A DNA stretch of 64,000 bases from an uncultured Clostridia bacterium (GTDB taxonomy: Bacteria; Bacillota; Clostridia; Oscillospirales; CAG-382), in the NCBI GenBank assembly GCA_947630765.1, contig CANRIX010000011.1:18308-82307 (forward strand), given 5' to 3'. The notes beneath the pieces were generated by a model, which was given only the letters and a program-made list of their open reading frames with translations, was not told the DNA's origin and did no database searches. Shown here one piece after another: positions 17,189-25,735 of the stretch. The translations under genes were made by a program, and so were the position numbers. Position 1 is the stretch's first letter. Every line of letters begins with the position of its first letter.

Positions 17189-17384
17189 GTTAAAACCATT
17201 CCTTTCTTTGGGCTTTTGGAAGTTTTGTGCGGTTCCGACGAATGTCGGAAGCCCTCGGCTCGCCGAGCACAGAAGTCGTTCCGACTTCTTGAAATAGAAG
17301 TCAGAATGACTTCTATTTCGCGAAACCTCCGTCTGAAAAACGACCCGTTTTTCAGACTTATGACCATTCCTTTCAAAACCTCTT
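17189..17384 (-). promoter_or_regulatory. Structured 5' leader of guaA with five consecutive hairpins
   Basis: Reading in the guaA direction there are five inverted repeats: gtctgaaaaacg/cgtttttcagac; aaatagaagtca/tgacttctattt; agaagtcg/cgacttct; ctcgg/ccgag; and ttccgac/gtcggaa. A direct repeat gaaaggaatggt occurs at the start of the leader and again before the ATG. I see no purine, PRPP or ppGpp riboswitch core, so the class is unknown. Confidence 0.55.
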
Positions 17385-17390
17385 TTCCCT

Positions 17391-17419
17391 ATGATACAGG
17401 AAAATTCGCCGTTTGTAAA
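17391..17419 (-). promoter_or_regulatory. Sigma-A-type promoter of guaA
   Basis: On the minus strand, TTTACA (17419-17414), 17-bp spacer, TATCAT (17396-17391). Confidence 0.65.
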
Positions 17420-17495
17420 GGCTTTTTTGAAATTTTTTCGCGGGAAGCGCATAGAATGGAAGGAACCGAATCCAAAGAAAGGACGGACCCTCCGC

Positions 17496-18713
17496 ATGAC
17501 CCGTTTCCACCGCCTGCTCGCGCTTCTCCTCCCGCTCCTCCTGCTGCTTCCGCTTATCGCTTTCCCGGTCGGCGCGACCGAAAGCGCTTCCCTCTACCCC
17601 TTCTCCTTCGCCTTCGAGGAATACTGGTACCGCGACGCCGTCCCGGCGGCGACCTTCTCGACTTCCCTGCCGCACAAGTCCTGCCTGCTCATGGAAGCGT
17701 CCACCGGGCGGGTGCTGTTTGAAAGCAACGCGGACGACCAGCTCCCCATCGCGAGCGTCACGAAAGTCATGGCGACCCTGCTGATCGTCGAAGCGATCGA
17801 CGGCGGACGGCTGTCGCTGCAGGATACCGTCACGGTCAGCGACCGTGCGGCGTCCATGGGCGGGTCGCAGGTGTTCCTCGAACCCGGCGAGCAGATGACC
17901 GTCGACGACCTGCTCAAGTCTCTGATCGTGGTTTCCGCCAACGACGCCACGGTCGCCCTCGCCGAGGCGGTCTGCGGCAGCGAGGAGGCGTTCATCGCCG
18001 AAATGAACGAGAAAGCGTCCGCCCTCGGGCTGACCAACACCCACTTCGTCAACACCAACGGGCTGCCGATCGAAGGGCATTACTCGAGCGCCCGGGACGT
18101 CGCCCTGACCACCCGCGAACTGCTCAAGCACCCGCTCGTCCTCAACTACACGACCATCTGGATGGACAGCATCCGCAACGGGGCGTTCGGGCTCGCGAAC
18201 ACCAACAAGCTCATCCGCTTCTACCAGGGGGCGAACGGCATGAAGACCGGCTTCACCTCCGAAGCGGGCTACTGCCTGTCCGGCACCGCCGAGCGGAACG
18301 GCATGCAGCTGATCGCCGTCGTGCTCGGTTCGCCGACCAGCGACGACCGCTTCGCCCTCGCCAAGCAGCTTTTGGACTTCGGCTTTGCCAACTACGCCCT
18401 GACGACGCCGACGGCGGAACTGCCCCCGTCCCTCCCGGTCACGCGTGGGGTCGCCGACACGGTCCCGTTGACCTGCGAAGTCCCGCCCCTGCTGCTGGAG
18501 AAAGGGCAGACCGGCGAACTGACCCAACAGCTCTCCCTGCCGGACGCCGTCGACGCCCCGGTGCGTGCCGGGCAGGTCGTCGGGACGCTTCGGTTCCTGC
18601 GGGACGGCGAGCCGGTCGCGTCGGTCCCGGTCTGCGCATCGTCGGACGTGGAAAAAATCGGGTTCGGTACCCTGCTCGGAAGAATTTTAACAAACATATT
18701 CGGCGTTTGGTGA
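17496..18713 (+). CDS. dacF: D-alanyl-D-alanine carboxypeptidase (DacF/PBP5 type)
   Basis: Low-molecular-weight PBP (405 aa) that trims the terminal D-Ala of peptidoglycan stem peptides. A signal peptide with a long leucine-rich core (residues 5-28) is present. The three active-site motifs are SVTK (S near residue 86, in PIASVTKVMA), SAN (SANDATVAL, near 148) and KTG (MKTGFTSEAGYCL, near 250). The C-terminal domain (from about 290) is the usual beta-rich region, ending in a possible membrane-associated helix (LLGRILTNIFGVW). The Shine-Dalgarno is weak (AAAGGA 13 bases upstream). The stop codon TGA lies directly before the pgi promoter. The dacF name is by family; other dac paralogues are possible. 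Confidence 0.9.
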   Translation: MTRFHRLLALLLPLLLLLPLIAFPVGATESASLYPFSFAFEEYWYRDAVPAATFSTSLPHKSCLLMEASTGRVLFESNADDQLPIASVTKVMATLLIVEAIDGGRLSLQDTVTVSDRAASMGGSQVFLEPGEQMTVDDLLKSLIVVSANDATVALAEAVCGSEEAFIAEMNEKASALGLTNTHFVNTNGLPIEGHYSSARDVALTTRELLKHPLVLNYTTIWMDSIRNGAFGLANTNKLIRFYQGANGMKTGFTSEAGYCLSGTAERNGMQLIAVVLGSPTSDDRFALAKQLLDFGFANYALTTPTAELPPSLPVTRGVADTVPLTCEVPPLLLEKGQTGELTQQLSLPDAVDAPVRAGQVVGTLRFLRDGEPVASVPVCASSDVEKIGFGTLLGRILTNIFGVW

Positions 18714-18742
18714 TTGACAAGCGGGGTTTTGTCGTGTATAAT
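18714..18742 (+). promoter_or_regulatory. Consensus sigma-A promoter of pgi
   Basis: TTGACA (18714-18719), 17-bp spacer, TATAAT (18737-18742): a perfect match to both hexamers, directly after the dacF stop codon. Confidence 0.88.
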
Positions 18743-18786
18743 AAAGAGGAAAGAAGTAAATTCACAAGGACAAACGGTATTTTTCC

Positions 18787-20127
18787 ATGATTTCCTTTCA
18801 GTATTCCCATCTCCGCAGCGTGACGGACGCGGACGTGCAGGCGTACCGCGACCGCCTCGCGCAGGCGGATACGGCGATCCGCGAAAAGACCGGCGCCGGG
18901 AACGATTTCCTCGGCTGGGTCGATCTGCCGGTCGCCTACGACCGCGAGGAGTTCGCCCGTATCCGGGCGGCAGCGGAAAAGATCCGCCGGGAAAGCGACG
19001 TCCTGCTGGTCATCGGCATCGGCGGCTCCTATCTCGGCGCACGCGCCGTCATCGAATTCCTGCAGGGCGCGTACTACAACGGCAAGCGCAAGAACACCCC
19101 GGACATCTACTTCATCGGCAATTCCTTCAACGGCGAGGAGCTGAAAAACGTCCTCGAGCTCTGCGACGGGCGGGACGTGAGCGTCAACGTCATTTCCAAG
19201 TCCGGCACGACGACGGAAAGCGCCATCGCCTTCCGCATCGTCCGGGAATACCTCTCCAAGCGCTACACCCCCGAGCAGATGGCCTCCCGCATCTACGCGA
19301 CGACCGACAAGTCCCGCGGGGCGCTGCGGAAGCTGGCGGAGACCGAGGGGTACGAGACGTTCGTCATTCCCGACGACGTCGGCGGGCGCTTCTCGGTGCT
19401 GACCCCGGTCGGGCTGCTGCCGATCGCCTGTGCCGGCATCGACGTCGCCGCCCTGCTGGAAGGCGCGGCGGCGGAGCGCGAAGCCCTGTTCGCGGCGGGG
19501 CTGGACAACGACGCCTACCGCTACGCGGTCCTGCGCAACCTGATGCTCGAACGCGGAAAGAAGGTCGAGGTATTCGCGAGCTACGACCCGTCCTTCCGCT
19601 TCCTCGGCGAGTGGTACAAGCAGTTATTCGGCGAAAGCGAGGGCAAGGACAAGAAGGGGTTGTTCCCCGCGTCGGTGGTCTATTCGTCCGACCTGCATTC
19701 CCTCGGGCAGTTCGTGCAGGACGGTTCGCCGATCCTGTTTGAGACCGTCTGCACGCTCGCTCACCCCGCTTCCCGCGACATGAACGTCCCCTACGAGGAG
19801 CAGAACGCCGACGGGCTGAACTACCTCGCGGGCGAAGCGATGTACCGCGTCAACAAGAAAGCCATGCTCGGCACCCTGCTCGCCCACGAACAGGGCGGGA
19901 CGGAGACCCTGCTGATCCGCTACGGCGCGAAGGACGCCCGCACCCTCGGGGAGCTGCTCTACTTCCTCGAACTGGCGTGCGCCGCGAGCGGCTACCTGCT
20001 CGGGGTCAACCCGTTCAACCAGCCGGGTGTGGAAGCGTACAAGAAGAACATGTTCGCCCTGCTGGGCAAACCGGGCTACGAGGAGCAGCGTGCCTCCCTC
20101 GAAGAGCAGCTCAAAACCGTGCAATAA
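18787..20127 (+). CDS. pgi: Glucose-6-phosphate isomerase
   Basis: Glycolytic isomerase interconverting glucose-6-phosphate and fructose-6-phosphate (446 aa, the short Gram-positive type). Signatures: VIGIGGSYLGARAV, SKSGTTTESAIAFR (phosphate binding), GGRFSVLTPVGLLPIA, HEQGGTETLLIRYG and NPFNQPGVEAYKKN, which carries the catalytic Lys. The ATG at 18787 has no close Shine-Dalgarno (AAGGA is about 17 bases away), but homologues begin at this position. It has its own strong promoter and is followed by a gcgggg-aa-cgcccc hairpin and two small genes. Confidence 0.96.
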   Translation: MISFQYSHLRSVTDADVQAYRDRLAQADTAIREKTGAGNDFLGWVDLPVAYDREEFARIRAAAEKIRRESDVLLVIGIGGSYLGARAVIEFLQGAYYNGKRKNTPDIYFIGNSFNGEELKNVLELCDGRDVSVNVISKSGTTTESAIAFRIVREYLSKRYTPEQMASRIYATTDKSRGALRKLAETEGYETFVIPDDVGGRFSVLTPVGLLPIACAGIDVAALLEGAAAEREALFAAGLDNDAYRYAVLRNLMLERGKKVEVFASYDPSFRFLGEWYKQLFGESEGKDKKGLFPASVVYSSDLHSLGQFVQDGSPILFETVCTLAHPASRDMNVPYEEQNADGLNYLAGEAMYRVNKKAMLGTLLAHEQGGTETLLIRYGAKDARTLGELLYFLELACAASGYLLGVNPFNQPGVEAYKKNMFALLGKPGYEEQRASLEEQLKTVQ

Positions 20128-20179
20128 ACAAGGAAAAAAGCGGGGAACGCCCCGTAAATAAAAGCAAAGGAGTATACTT

Positions 20180-20590
20180 ATGAAACTGTTAGCAGGCGTC
20201 AAGGGTACGGGCAAGACCAAGGCCCTCATCGAGGAGGTCAACCGGGTCTGCGGGGAGTCCAACGGCTCCATCGTTTGCATCGAGAAAGGCAAGAAACTGA
20301 CCTTTGACCTGAAGTATCAGGCGCGTCTGGTCAATGCGGAGGAGTACGGCGTCACCAACGGGGATATGCTGTACGGGTTCCTCTGCGGGATCCTCGCCGC
20401 CAACTATGACATCACGGAGATCTTCATCGACGGCGCCTACGCCATCTGCGAGGAGAAAATTGACGAGCTCGAATGCTTCCTCGAGAAGGCCGAGCGGATT
20501 ACCCGGATCAACAACATCGACTGCCTCGTGACCGCCTCCCTCGACCCGGCGCTCCTTTCGGAGAAGTCCCGGGCGTTCCTCGTGGAATGA
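20180..20590 (+). CDS. Small P-loop protein of unknown function
   Basis: Short predicted nucleotide-binding protein (136 aa). The extreme N-terminus is a Walker A motif, GVKGTGKTKALIEEVN (residues 6-21). A Walker-B-like hydrophobic strand ending in Asp (ITEIFIDGAYAI) lies near residue 85, and a last strand (NIDCLVTASLD) near 120. This is about the minimum size for a P-loop fold. There is a strong AAGGAG Shine-Dalgarno before the ATG. It overlaps the next gene by four bases. The function is not recognised; a role as an ATP-dependent switch is only inference. Confidence 0.7.
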   Translation: MKLLAGVKGTGKTKALIEEVNRVCGESNGSIVCIEKGKKLTFDLKYQARLVNAEEYGVTNGDMLYGFLCGILAANYDITEIFIDGAYAICEEKIDELECFLEKAERITRINNIDCLVTASLDPALLSEKSRAFLVE

Positions 20591-21021
20591 ACAAGGTCGA
20601 CCCCGCTTTGCGGAAGCGTTTCCTCGCCGTTTCCGCGTTCCGCACGCTCTGTTTTTACACCGTCGGTTCGTTTTTTGAGGTCCTGCTGATGACGGCGAAG
20701 GTGTCGGACGAGACGCAGGTGCTCGTCCCGCTTGCGGAGGACCTGCTTTCCAAGCTGGGGGTCCTGTTCCTCGCGTCGGTCGTGTTCGGGTTCTCGTTCG
20801 CCGTCTTTCTGCCGAAGGCGCTGCCGTCCGCCGCGAAGCGGTTCCTGCACATCCTCCTGCTGTTCGTCCCGGTCGTGCTGGTTTCGCAGTCGCTGGTCGT
20901 CAACGCGAACCTCGATATGCAGGACTACGTCGGGTACTACTTTTTCGCGACGCTCGTCTACCTCGCGCTTTACGCCGTCTGCACCCTCGCCGCACATCTC
21001 GTCCGCAAACGTAAGGCGTGA
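20587..21021 (+). CDS. Small integral membrane protein, unknown
   Basis: Protein of 144 aa with about four predicted membrane segments (FRTLCFYTVGSFFEVLLM, LGVLFLASVVFGFSFAVFL, FLHILLLFVPVVLVSQSLVV, YYFFATLVYLALYAVCTLAA) and a Lys/Arg-rich C-terminus (VRKRKA), which suggests both termini are cytoplasmic. The start ATG overlaps the stop of the P-loop gene (ATGA), so the two are probably translationally coupled and may work together. It is followed by a strong terminator. No family recognised. Confidence 0.65.
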   Translation: MNKVDPALRKRFLAVSAFRTLCFYTVGSFFEVLLMTAKVSDETQVLVPLAEDLLSKLGVLFLASVVFGFSFAVFLPKALPSAAKRFLHILLLFVPVVLVSQSLVVNANLDMQDYVGYYFFATLVYLALYAVCTLAAHLVRKRKA

Positions 21022-21038
21022 AGTACCGAATAAACACA

Positions 21039-21064
21039 AAAGGCACAGGGAAACCTGTGCCTTT
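21039..21064 (+). terminator. Rho-independent terminator
   Basis: aaaggcacagg-gaaa-cctgtgccttt is a perfect 11-bp stem with a GAAA loop, just after the small membrane-protein gene. Confidence 0.85.
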
Positions 21065-21065
21065 G

Positions 21066-21394
21066 ATGTTTCCGGGGCTCCGCCACGGTTTCCTTTCATT
21101 GGGGCTTTGCCCCACACCCCATTCAGGGGGCCTTTTTGAAAAAAGTCCCCCTGAAAGCCCCTCAAAAACTTTTCCTTTGGGAAGGATAAAAAAACGCTTC
21201 TATGACCAAGGCGCTCCTTTCGGAGCGCCTTTGCGTTGCCAAAAATCCCAGCGATAGCGAAATACAATAAAAAACCGCCCCGCAGGCGGTTCGCAGAACG
21301 TATGGTTTTCAAATAGATTCTTTGCGCAAACGCCGTTTGCTGATGCGCACCCAAGCGCTGCAAAGACGTTCCCTACCCCAAAACGCGAAGCGTT
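21066..21394. other. Gene-free region with several hairpins
   Basis: No convincing gene. It contains tcaggggg-n-tccccctga (21123-21155), the hairpin aaggcgctcc-tttc-ggagcgcctt (21208-21232), and aaccgcc-ccgca-ggcggtt (21273-21291). A segment at about 21328-21375 (acgccgtttgctgatgcgca and following) also appears, reverse-complemented and diverged, inside the repeat piece near 38440-38480. Confidence 0.6.
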
Positions 21395-21585
21395 TACAAT
21401 AAAAATCGCCCCGCAGGCGGACATGCGCCGCCGGAGGGGCACCTCAAGAGAAAACCTGCGAAGGCGGCGTCAGAATTGGCGCAAGCCGAGCCGGTTTTCG
21501 ACGAGGGGGGAGCATTCGAGGGGGGAACACAGAGCAAGACAGTACATAGTACTGGCGATGCGATTGTGGTCCCCCCTCGGAATAA
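21395..21585 (-). repeat. Dispersed intergenic repeat, copy C (inverted)
   Basis: Reverse orientation relative to copies A, B and D. It contains caatcgcatcgccagtac, the core aaaccggctcggcttgcgcc followed by aattctgacgccgcc and aggttttct, then catgtccgcc and tgcggggcgattttt. It lies in a convergent gap and ends four bases before the stop codon of the lipoprotein gene at 21589. Confidence 0.82.
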
Positions 21586-21588
21586 TCT

Positions 21589-23025
21589 TTAGCCCGCCGC
21601 CATTCCATCAAACGCGGACGCAAGGTTCGACTCGGAAACGAACACCACGATGCTGTCCATGACGTTCTTCTTTTCCGCCTTGTCGCGATACTGCGCGGCG
21701 TCCGTCAAGCTGATCGTGTAGTCCCCCGAGCGGGCGAGCATCGTCTGGTCGCAGGAATCCGCCAGCAGCAGCGACGCGGCCACCGCGTTCTCGTCGCGAT
21801 AGACCAGCACGTTCGGCAGCGGCGTCCGATCGGTCGTGACCAGCGTGCGTTCCGCAGCGCCGTCGATCCCGTCGTTCGCGTCCACCGACGTGAACAGCGA
21901 ATAATCGCCGCTATCCGGGTCGTTATACAGCTTCAGACCCGAAACCGCCTTCTGATACGGAGTTTTCGGCTCCAAAAGCGTAATTTTCTCGGTGACCACG
22001 TCCGGGTCCAGCTCGCGGTAGGTCACATAGTCCCCGCCCTTGCTCAGGACGTCCGTCTCGCTCGTGAAATCGTCAAGCGTACGCGGCACCACGTCCTCGT
22101 CGATCGCGGCGATGCGGGAAATGACCTCGCGGTACATCAGGAACGACGTGTATTCCGTCGGATGGCTGTCCGTCTGGCGGTACAGATCATAGATGGACTT
22201 GCCGCCGTCCAGCTCCGCCTGCAGGATCTCCTTCATATCGACGACCTGCGCACGCGTGCCGCGCACGGCGCTGACGACCTGCTCGTAGCGGGTCAGCAGA
22301 TTCTCGTTCTTTTCCGCCACGTCCTCTTCGCGGAAGATCGACGGATCCAGCGTCGTCATATCCGGCAGGAACACGTAGATCAACGCCACTTCCGAACCGT
22401 TGGCACGGTTGGCGTACGCCGTATAGGTACTCGCGACCATGGACTTGATGCGGTTGACCTCGGACGCGGTATACAGCTCCGCGCTCAGGTAATCCTGCAG
22501 ATAGGTCGAGAAATACAACCGGGATTCGTTCCCGACGGAGACGCCCTTGCCGTCAAGACGGGTGTCCGCCGTGGAATCGTAGGGAGCCGTGAAGGAAAGC
22601 GGTTCACCGATCTCCTCCTCGCCCTTCATGGCAGTCGCGGCGTAGTTGGACTTGCGCGTCCCCGGCAGGTCGAAGGGAATGATGAAATACTCCTCCGTGC
22701 AGACCTCCGTCACGTCGGTGGTTCCGCCGCCGCCACTGACCCGGACAGAATCCACGCCGGCGTCGAGCGCCTCCTGCGTCAGTTGTCCGAACACGGCGAC
22801 GTTGGTCGGCGTGATGCTGATGACTTTATGAATGGTCATGTACTCGTTGTACGCGAGCGCCTCGTCGTCCGCCGACAGATTCTCCGACCCGGAGGATGTG
22901 TAGATGATGTCCCGAAAAATATTTTCGTCCGGGGACCCTTTCGGCACGCAGGCCGCGAACAGCATCCCGAGACACAGCACCCCTGCGAGCAGCAAAAGCA
23001 CTTTCTTTTTCTTCAAATAAATCAT
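21589..23025 (-). CDS. Lipoprotein with AlgX/DHHW (SGNH-like) domain, altered active site
   Basis: Exported lipoprotein (478 aa): KKKKVLLLLAGVLCLG is the signal peptide and LFAAC the lipobox. The middle (residues about 150-330) resembles the AlgX/AlgJ/DHHW SGNH-hydrolase-like family. It has VALIYVFLPDMTTLDP, then LTRYEQVVSAVRGTRAQVVD and the block LYRQTDSHPTEYTSFLMY, which matches the usual tD-H-W-t-G-A-y motif. A C-terminal block, PNVLVYRDENAVAASLLLAD, stands where homologues have a GDS serine motif, so the catalytic Ser appears replaced. It is expressed from its own promoter and lies downstream of the large P-type-ATPase-like gene. A structural or binding role at the envelope is inference. 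Confidence 0.6.
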   Translation of the reverse strand: MIYLKKKKVLLLLAGVLCLGMLFAACVPKGSPDENIFRDIIYTSSGSENLSADDEALAYNEYMTIHKVISITPTNVAVFGQLTQEALDAGVDSVRVSGGGGTTDVTEVCTEEYFIIPFDLPGTRKSNYAATAMKGEEEIGEPLSFTAPYDSTADTRLDGKGVSVGNESRLYFSTYLQDYLSAELYTASEVNRIKSMVASTYTAYANRANGSEVALIYVFLPDMTTLDPSIFREEDVAEKNENLLTRYEQVVSAVRGTRAQVVDMKEILQAELDGGKSIYDLYRQTDSHPTEYTSFLMYREVISRIAAIDEDVVPRTLDDFTSETDVLSKGGDYVTYRELDPDVVTEKITLLEPKTPYQKAVSGLKLYNDPDSGDYSLFTSVDANDGIDGAAERTLVTTDRTPLPNVLVYRDENAVAASLLLADSCDQTMLARSGDYTISLTDAAQYRDKAEKKNVMDSIVVFVSESNLASAFDGMAAG

Positions 23026-23096
23026 ATGGGTATCCTCTTTCCCGGGGAACCGCCCCGTATCGCCTCGCGCGGAGACATCATACCAGTCATATCCTT

Positions 23097-23125
23097 ATTA
23101 TAAAGGATTCCGCGAAAATATGCAA
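23097..23125 (-). promoter_or_regulatory. Sigma-A-type promoter of the AlgX-like lipoprotein gene
   Basis: On the minus strand, TTGCAT (23125-23120), 17-bp spacer, TATAAT (23102-23097), 72 bases before the start codon. Confidence 0.72.
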
Positions 23126-23212
23126 GAGCCTTTCGCCCATTTCTTTGGATTTGGGCGGAGAATTATCGGTGGCATTTTTGTCGTTTTTTCACAAACCTCG
23201 CCCCTATGGGCG

Positions 23213-25735
23213 TCACAGGAACAGCCCCGACAGCACCCACACTGGCACCTGCCAGCAGCACTGGAACAGCAATGCGCGTCCCGCGCCGAACGCGGCCAAA
23301 TCGCCGGTCAGCGCGAGGAATCCGACCGCCGCCACCGAAAGCAGCATCGAAACCACCGAAACGATCGCGTTGCAGCGCGTCACGTGCCGCACCCGGTCGC
23401 AGAGCGAGAACATCCGCAGGAAATTGTGCAGCGACGAACTGCACACCACGCCGCCGGCCGCACGGGCGGTATTCCCGGCGATCTCGTCCGGCGAATCCTG
23501 CTTGAGCACCGAGATCGGGCACTTGCGGAAGCGCACGGAAGCGTTGATCAGCTCGTTGGTGATGTTCGGGTCCATGGTCTTGACGCCGAGGCACATGCCC
23601 GCCCGGTAGAGGTCCTGCAGAAGCTGGTCGAACCGGGGGTTGACGCGGTAGCGGACGTAGAACTTCGCCGCAAGCTGCTCGTCGATGACGACGTACATCA
23701 CCGACCCGACGCCGCTTTCGTACCCGTCGTCGCCCTGGTCGACCGGCGCGTCGAAGCGGTAGCGGCGCAGGTAGCTGCGCTTGCCGAGGAAGATGTGCCG
23801 CCCGTCGATGGCGACGCAGATGCCGTCGGCGACGTTCTCGATGACCCGGGCGGAGGTCGGTTTTTCGATCGCCCCGTCGATCATGCGGGCGGTCACCCGT
23901 GCGAGCGGGCCGCCGAGGTAGGCGAACACCCGCGCCACGTCCGGGATGACCTTATCGATGCGGTAGTCGCCGTAGGTCTTGACGCTCGTGATGTTGACCA
24001 TGCTCGGCGGAAAGACCTCCGTATCGGCGAAGGACAGGGCGGACGCCATCGCGTACTCCTCCGCGATGTTCCCGCCGATGAATCCGCCCGAGCACTTCTT
24101 CCCCTTGCGGGTCGCCGACGCGAGCGGCAGGGAGATCAGGAAGAACACGGCGGAGGGCGTCGCGAACGCGACGACGGCGGCGAAGGCGCGGAACGCCTCG
24201 TCCGCCCGTGCGCCCCGCCAGAGCAGGATCCCGCACAGCGCACACGCCAGAAGCAGCAGCGCCGGGGTCAGGAAATGCAGCAGGTCGTAGTACTTCGGGC
24301 GTGCGCTGACCCGTTCGGCGAACCCGTCGACGAAGTCCGCGCGGCGGACCGTATAGATCTCGCTGTCCTCATACAGGTACCGCCCGAACGCCTCGGATTC
24401 CTTGGTGACGTTTTCCGCCCTTTCCGCGACGTACTTCGGACGTTTGGACGAAACCACGCGGAACGCGTGGAAATTCTGCGACGCGGCGAGCAGGTCCGAC
24501 GCCGCCGCGCACAGGGCGCAGAACCCGAGCGGCAGTCCGTACAGCCGCAGCGAATCCACCGCCGGTTCCCCGGCGACCAGCACGCCCGCGTACACCGCCA
24601 TGCAGATCAATCCGCACACGAGCAGGCTTTCCGGCACCAATTTCCGAGCGAGCAGTCCGCGCACCCCGCGCACCAGCGCCGGCAGCACCGCCAGCGCACA
24701 CAGGAACAACGCCTGCAGGTCCAGCAGCACATACAGCCGCAGCCCCGCGCTCCCGCGGCTCAGCAGCGAGCCGAACAGCCCGTCCGAGCCGGAAAATTCC
24801 ACCCAGAAAAGCAGGATCCCGGCAAGCAGGCAAAGCCCCAGCCGCAGCAGGGCGAGCCGCCGCTCCCGCAGCAGTTTTCCGCCGATCTCGACGTTCTGCG
24901 AGCGGTTGGTATAGAGCAGCAGCGGACGCTCCTTGGTCCGCCCGGTCCGCACCCGCTCCTTTCGGACCGGCTCCTCCCCTCGGTCGCCGTCCTGCATCAT
25001 GTCGAACGCGAGGCGAAGGTTCAGGTCCGTCTCGTCCATCTCCGGGCGAAGCGGCTCGACGTCCGTCTCCTCCGGGAACAGGGAGAGCTGTGCGTCGTCC
25101 TCCGGCTCGTCGGGGATCCCGCTTTCGACCACCTTTTTCCCGAGCGCTTCGTAATCCCGGTCGAACGTGGGGACCGGGCGGGGCTCCCGCTGCCGCTCCT
25201 TGATGGTCATCTCGTCCCCGAGCGGGAACATCTCGGTCTGCCCGAGCAGGTCCAGGTCCGGCGCATCCTCCTCGTCCGAGAACCGTGCCGACGGGTCGGT
25301 CCCGACCCGCTTCGCGAGCTCCTCGGCGCTGATATCCCCGGCGTCCCGCATGGCTTCCCGCAGTTTCTCGGTGCGCCGAGCGGCGGTCTGCACGTTCGGG
25401 TCCAGGTAGCCGAGCAGCTTGTCCCCCTGCAGACTCTTGGCGAGCACCTCGCGCAGTTCCTGCGTGTCGCTCTTTTCGTCGCGGATCTCGCGGGTGCTGT
25501 AACGGTCGATCAGTTCGATGGTCTCCGCGTCCAGCGAGCGGGTGTCCGCCTTTTCCGTTTTTTCCGTCCCGTCCGTCCCCTCGCCGATCGGCGGGGCGAT
25601 GATGGTTTTGGTCAGCCGCGCTTTCTCCGCCTCGCGCTTCTCCTGCAAGGCACGCGCCGCTTCATTTTCCTCGTCCGCTTCCCGCAGGAGTTCGGAAATG
25701 TCCAATTCGTCGTTCTGTTCGTTCAAGCGTACCAC
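23213..25735 (-). CDS. Degenerate P-type-ATPase-like membrane protein
   Basis: Large membrane protein (840 aa; GTG 25735, or TTG 25726 preceded by AGGTGG). A charged cytoplasmic N-terminus (about 285 residues, Glu/Asp-rich) is followed by membrane segments. The centre aligns by eye with P-type ATPases. VVAFATPSAVFFLISLPLAS matches the M4 region, and RKGKKCSGGFIGGNIAEEYA the segment before the phosphorylation site. GICVAIDGRHIFLGKRSYLR matches the nucleotide domain, and DEQLAAKFYVRYRVNPRFDQ plus LYRAGMCLGVKTMDPNIT the TGDN region. The key motifs are lost: DKTGT is replaced by FADTEVFP (near 570), TGDN by TMDP (near 719), and no GDGxND or CPC is seen. It is therefore predicted to be a pseudo-ATPase. 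It starts at the stop of rlmB, so the two are probably coupled. Function unknown. Confidence 0.72.
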   Translation of the reverse strand: MVRLNEQNDELDISELLREADEENEAARALQEKREAEKARLTKTIIAPPIGEGTDGTEKTEKADTRSLDAETIELIDRYSTREIRDEKSDTQELREVLAKSLQGDKLLGYLDPNVQTAARRTEKLREAMRDAGDISAEELAKRVGTDPSARFSDEEDAPDLDLLGQTEMFPLGDEMTIKERQREPRPVPTFDRDYEALGKKVVESGIPDEPEDDAQLSLFPEETDVEPLRPEMDETDLNLRLAFDMMQDGDRGEEPVRKERVRTGRTKERPLLLYTNRSQNVEIGGKLLRERRLALLRLGLCLLAGILLFWVEFSGSDGLFGSLLSRGSAGLRLYVLLDLQALFLCALAVLPALVRGVRGLLARKLVPESLLVCGLICMAVYAGVLVAGEPAVDSLRLYGLPLGFCALCAAASDLLAASQNFHAFRVVSSKRPKYVAERAENVTKESEAFGRYLYEDSEIYTVRRADFVDGFAERVSARPKYYDLLHFLTPALLLLACALCGILLWRGARADEAFRAFAAVVAFATPSAVFFLISLPLASATRKGKKCSGGFIGGNIAEEYAMASALSFADTEVFPPSMVNITSVKTYGDYRIDKVIPDVARVFAYLGGPLARVTARMIDGAIEKPTSARVIENVADGICVAIDGRHIFLGKRSYLRRYRFDAPVDQGDDGYESGVGSVMYVVIDEQLAAKFYVRYRVNPRFDQLLQDLYRAGMCLGVKTMDPNITNELINASVRFRKCPISVLKQDSPDEIAGNTARAAGGVVCSSSLHNFLRMFSLCDRVRHVTRCNAIVSVVSMLLSVAAVGFLALTGDLAAFGAGRALLFQCCWQVPVWVLSGLFL

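Noticed and set aside
17189..17384. Purine riboswitch upstream of guaA
   Set aside because: The conserved three-way-junction sequence of the purine class is not present; only simple hairpins are seen.
15644..17722. Long plus-strand open frame opposite guaA
   Set aside because: guaA is certain on the minus strand; the plus-strand frame is a composition artefact and reads through a terminator.
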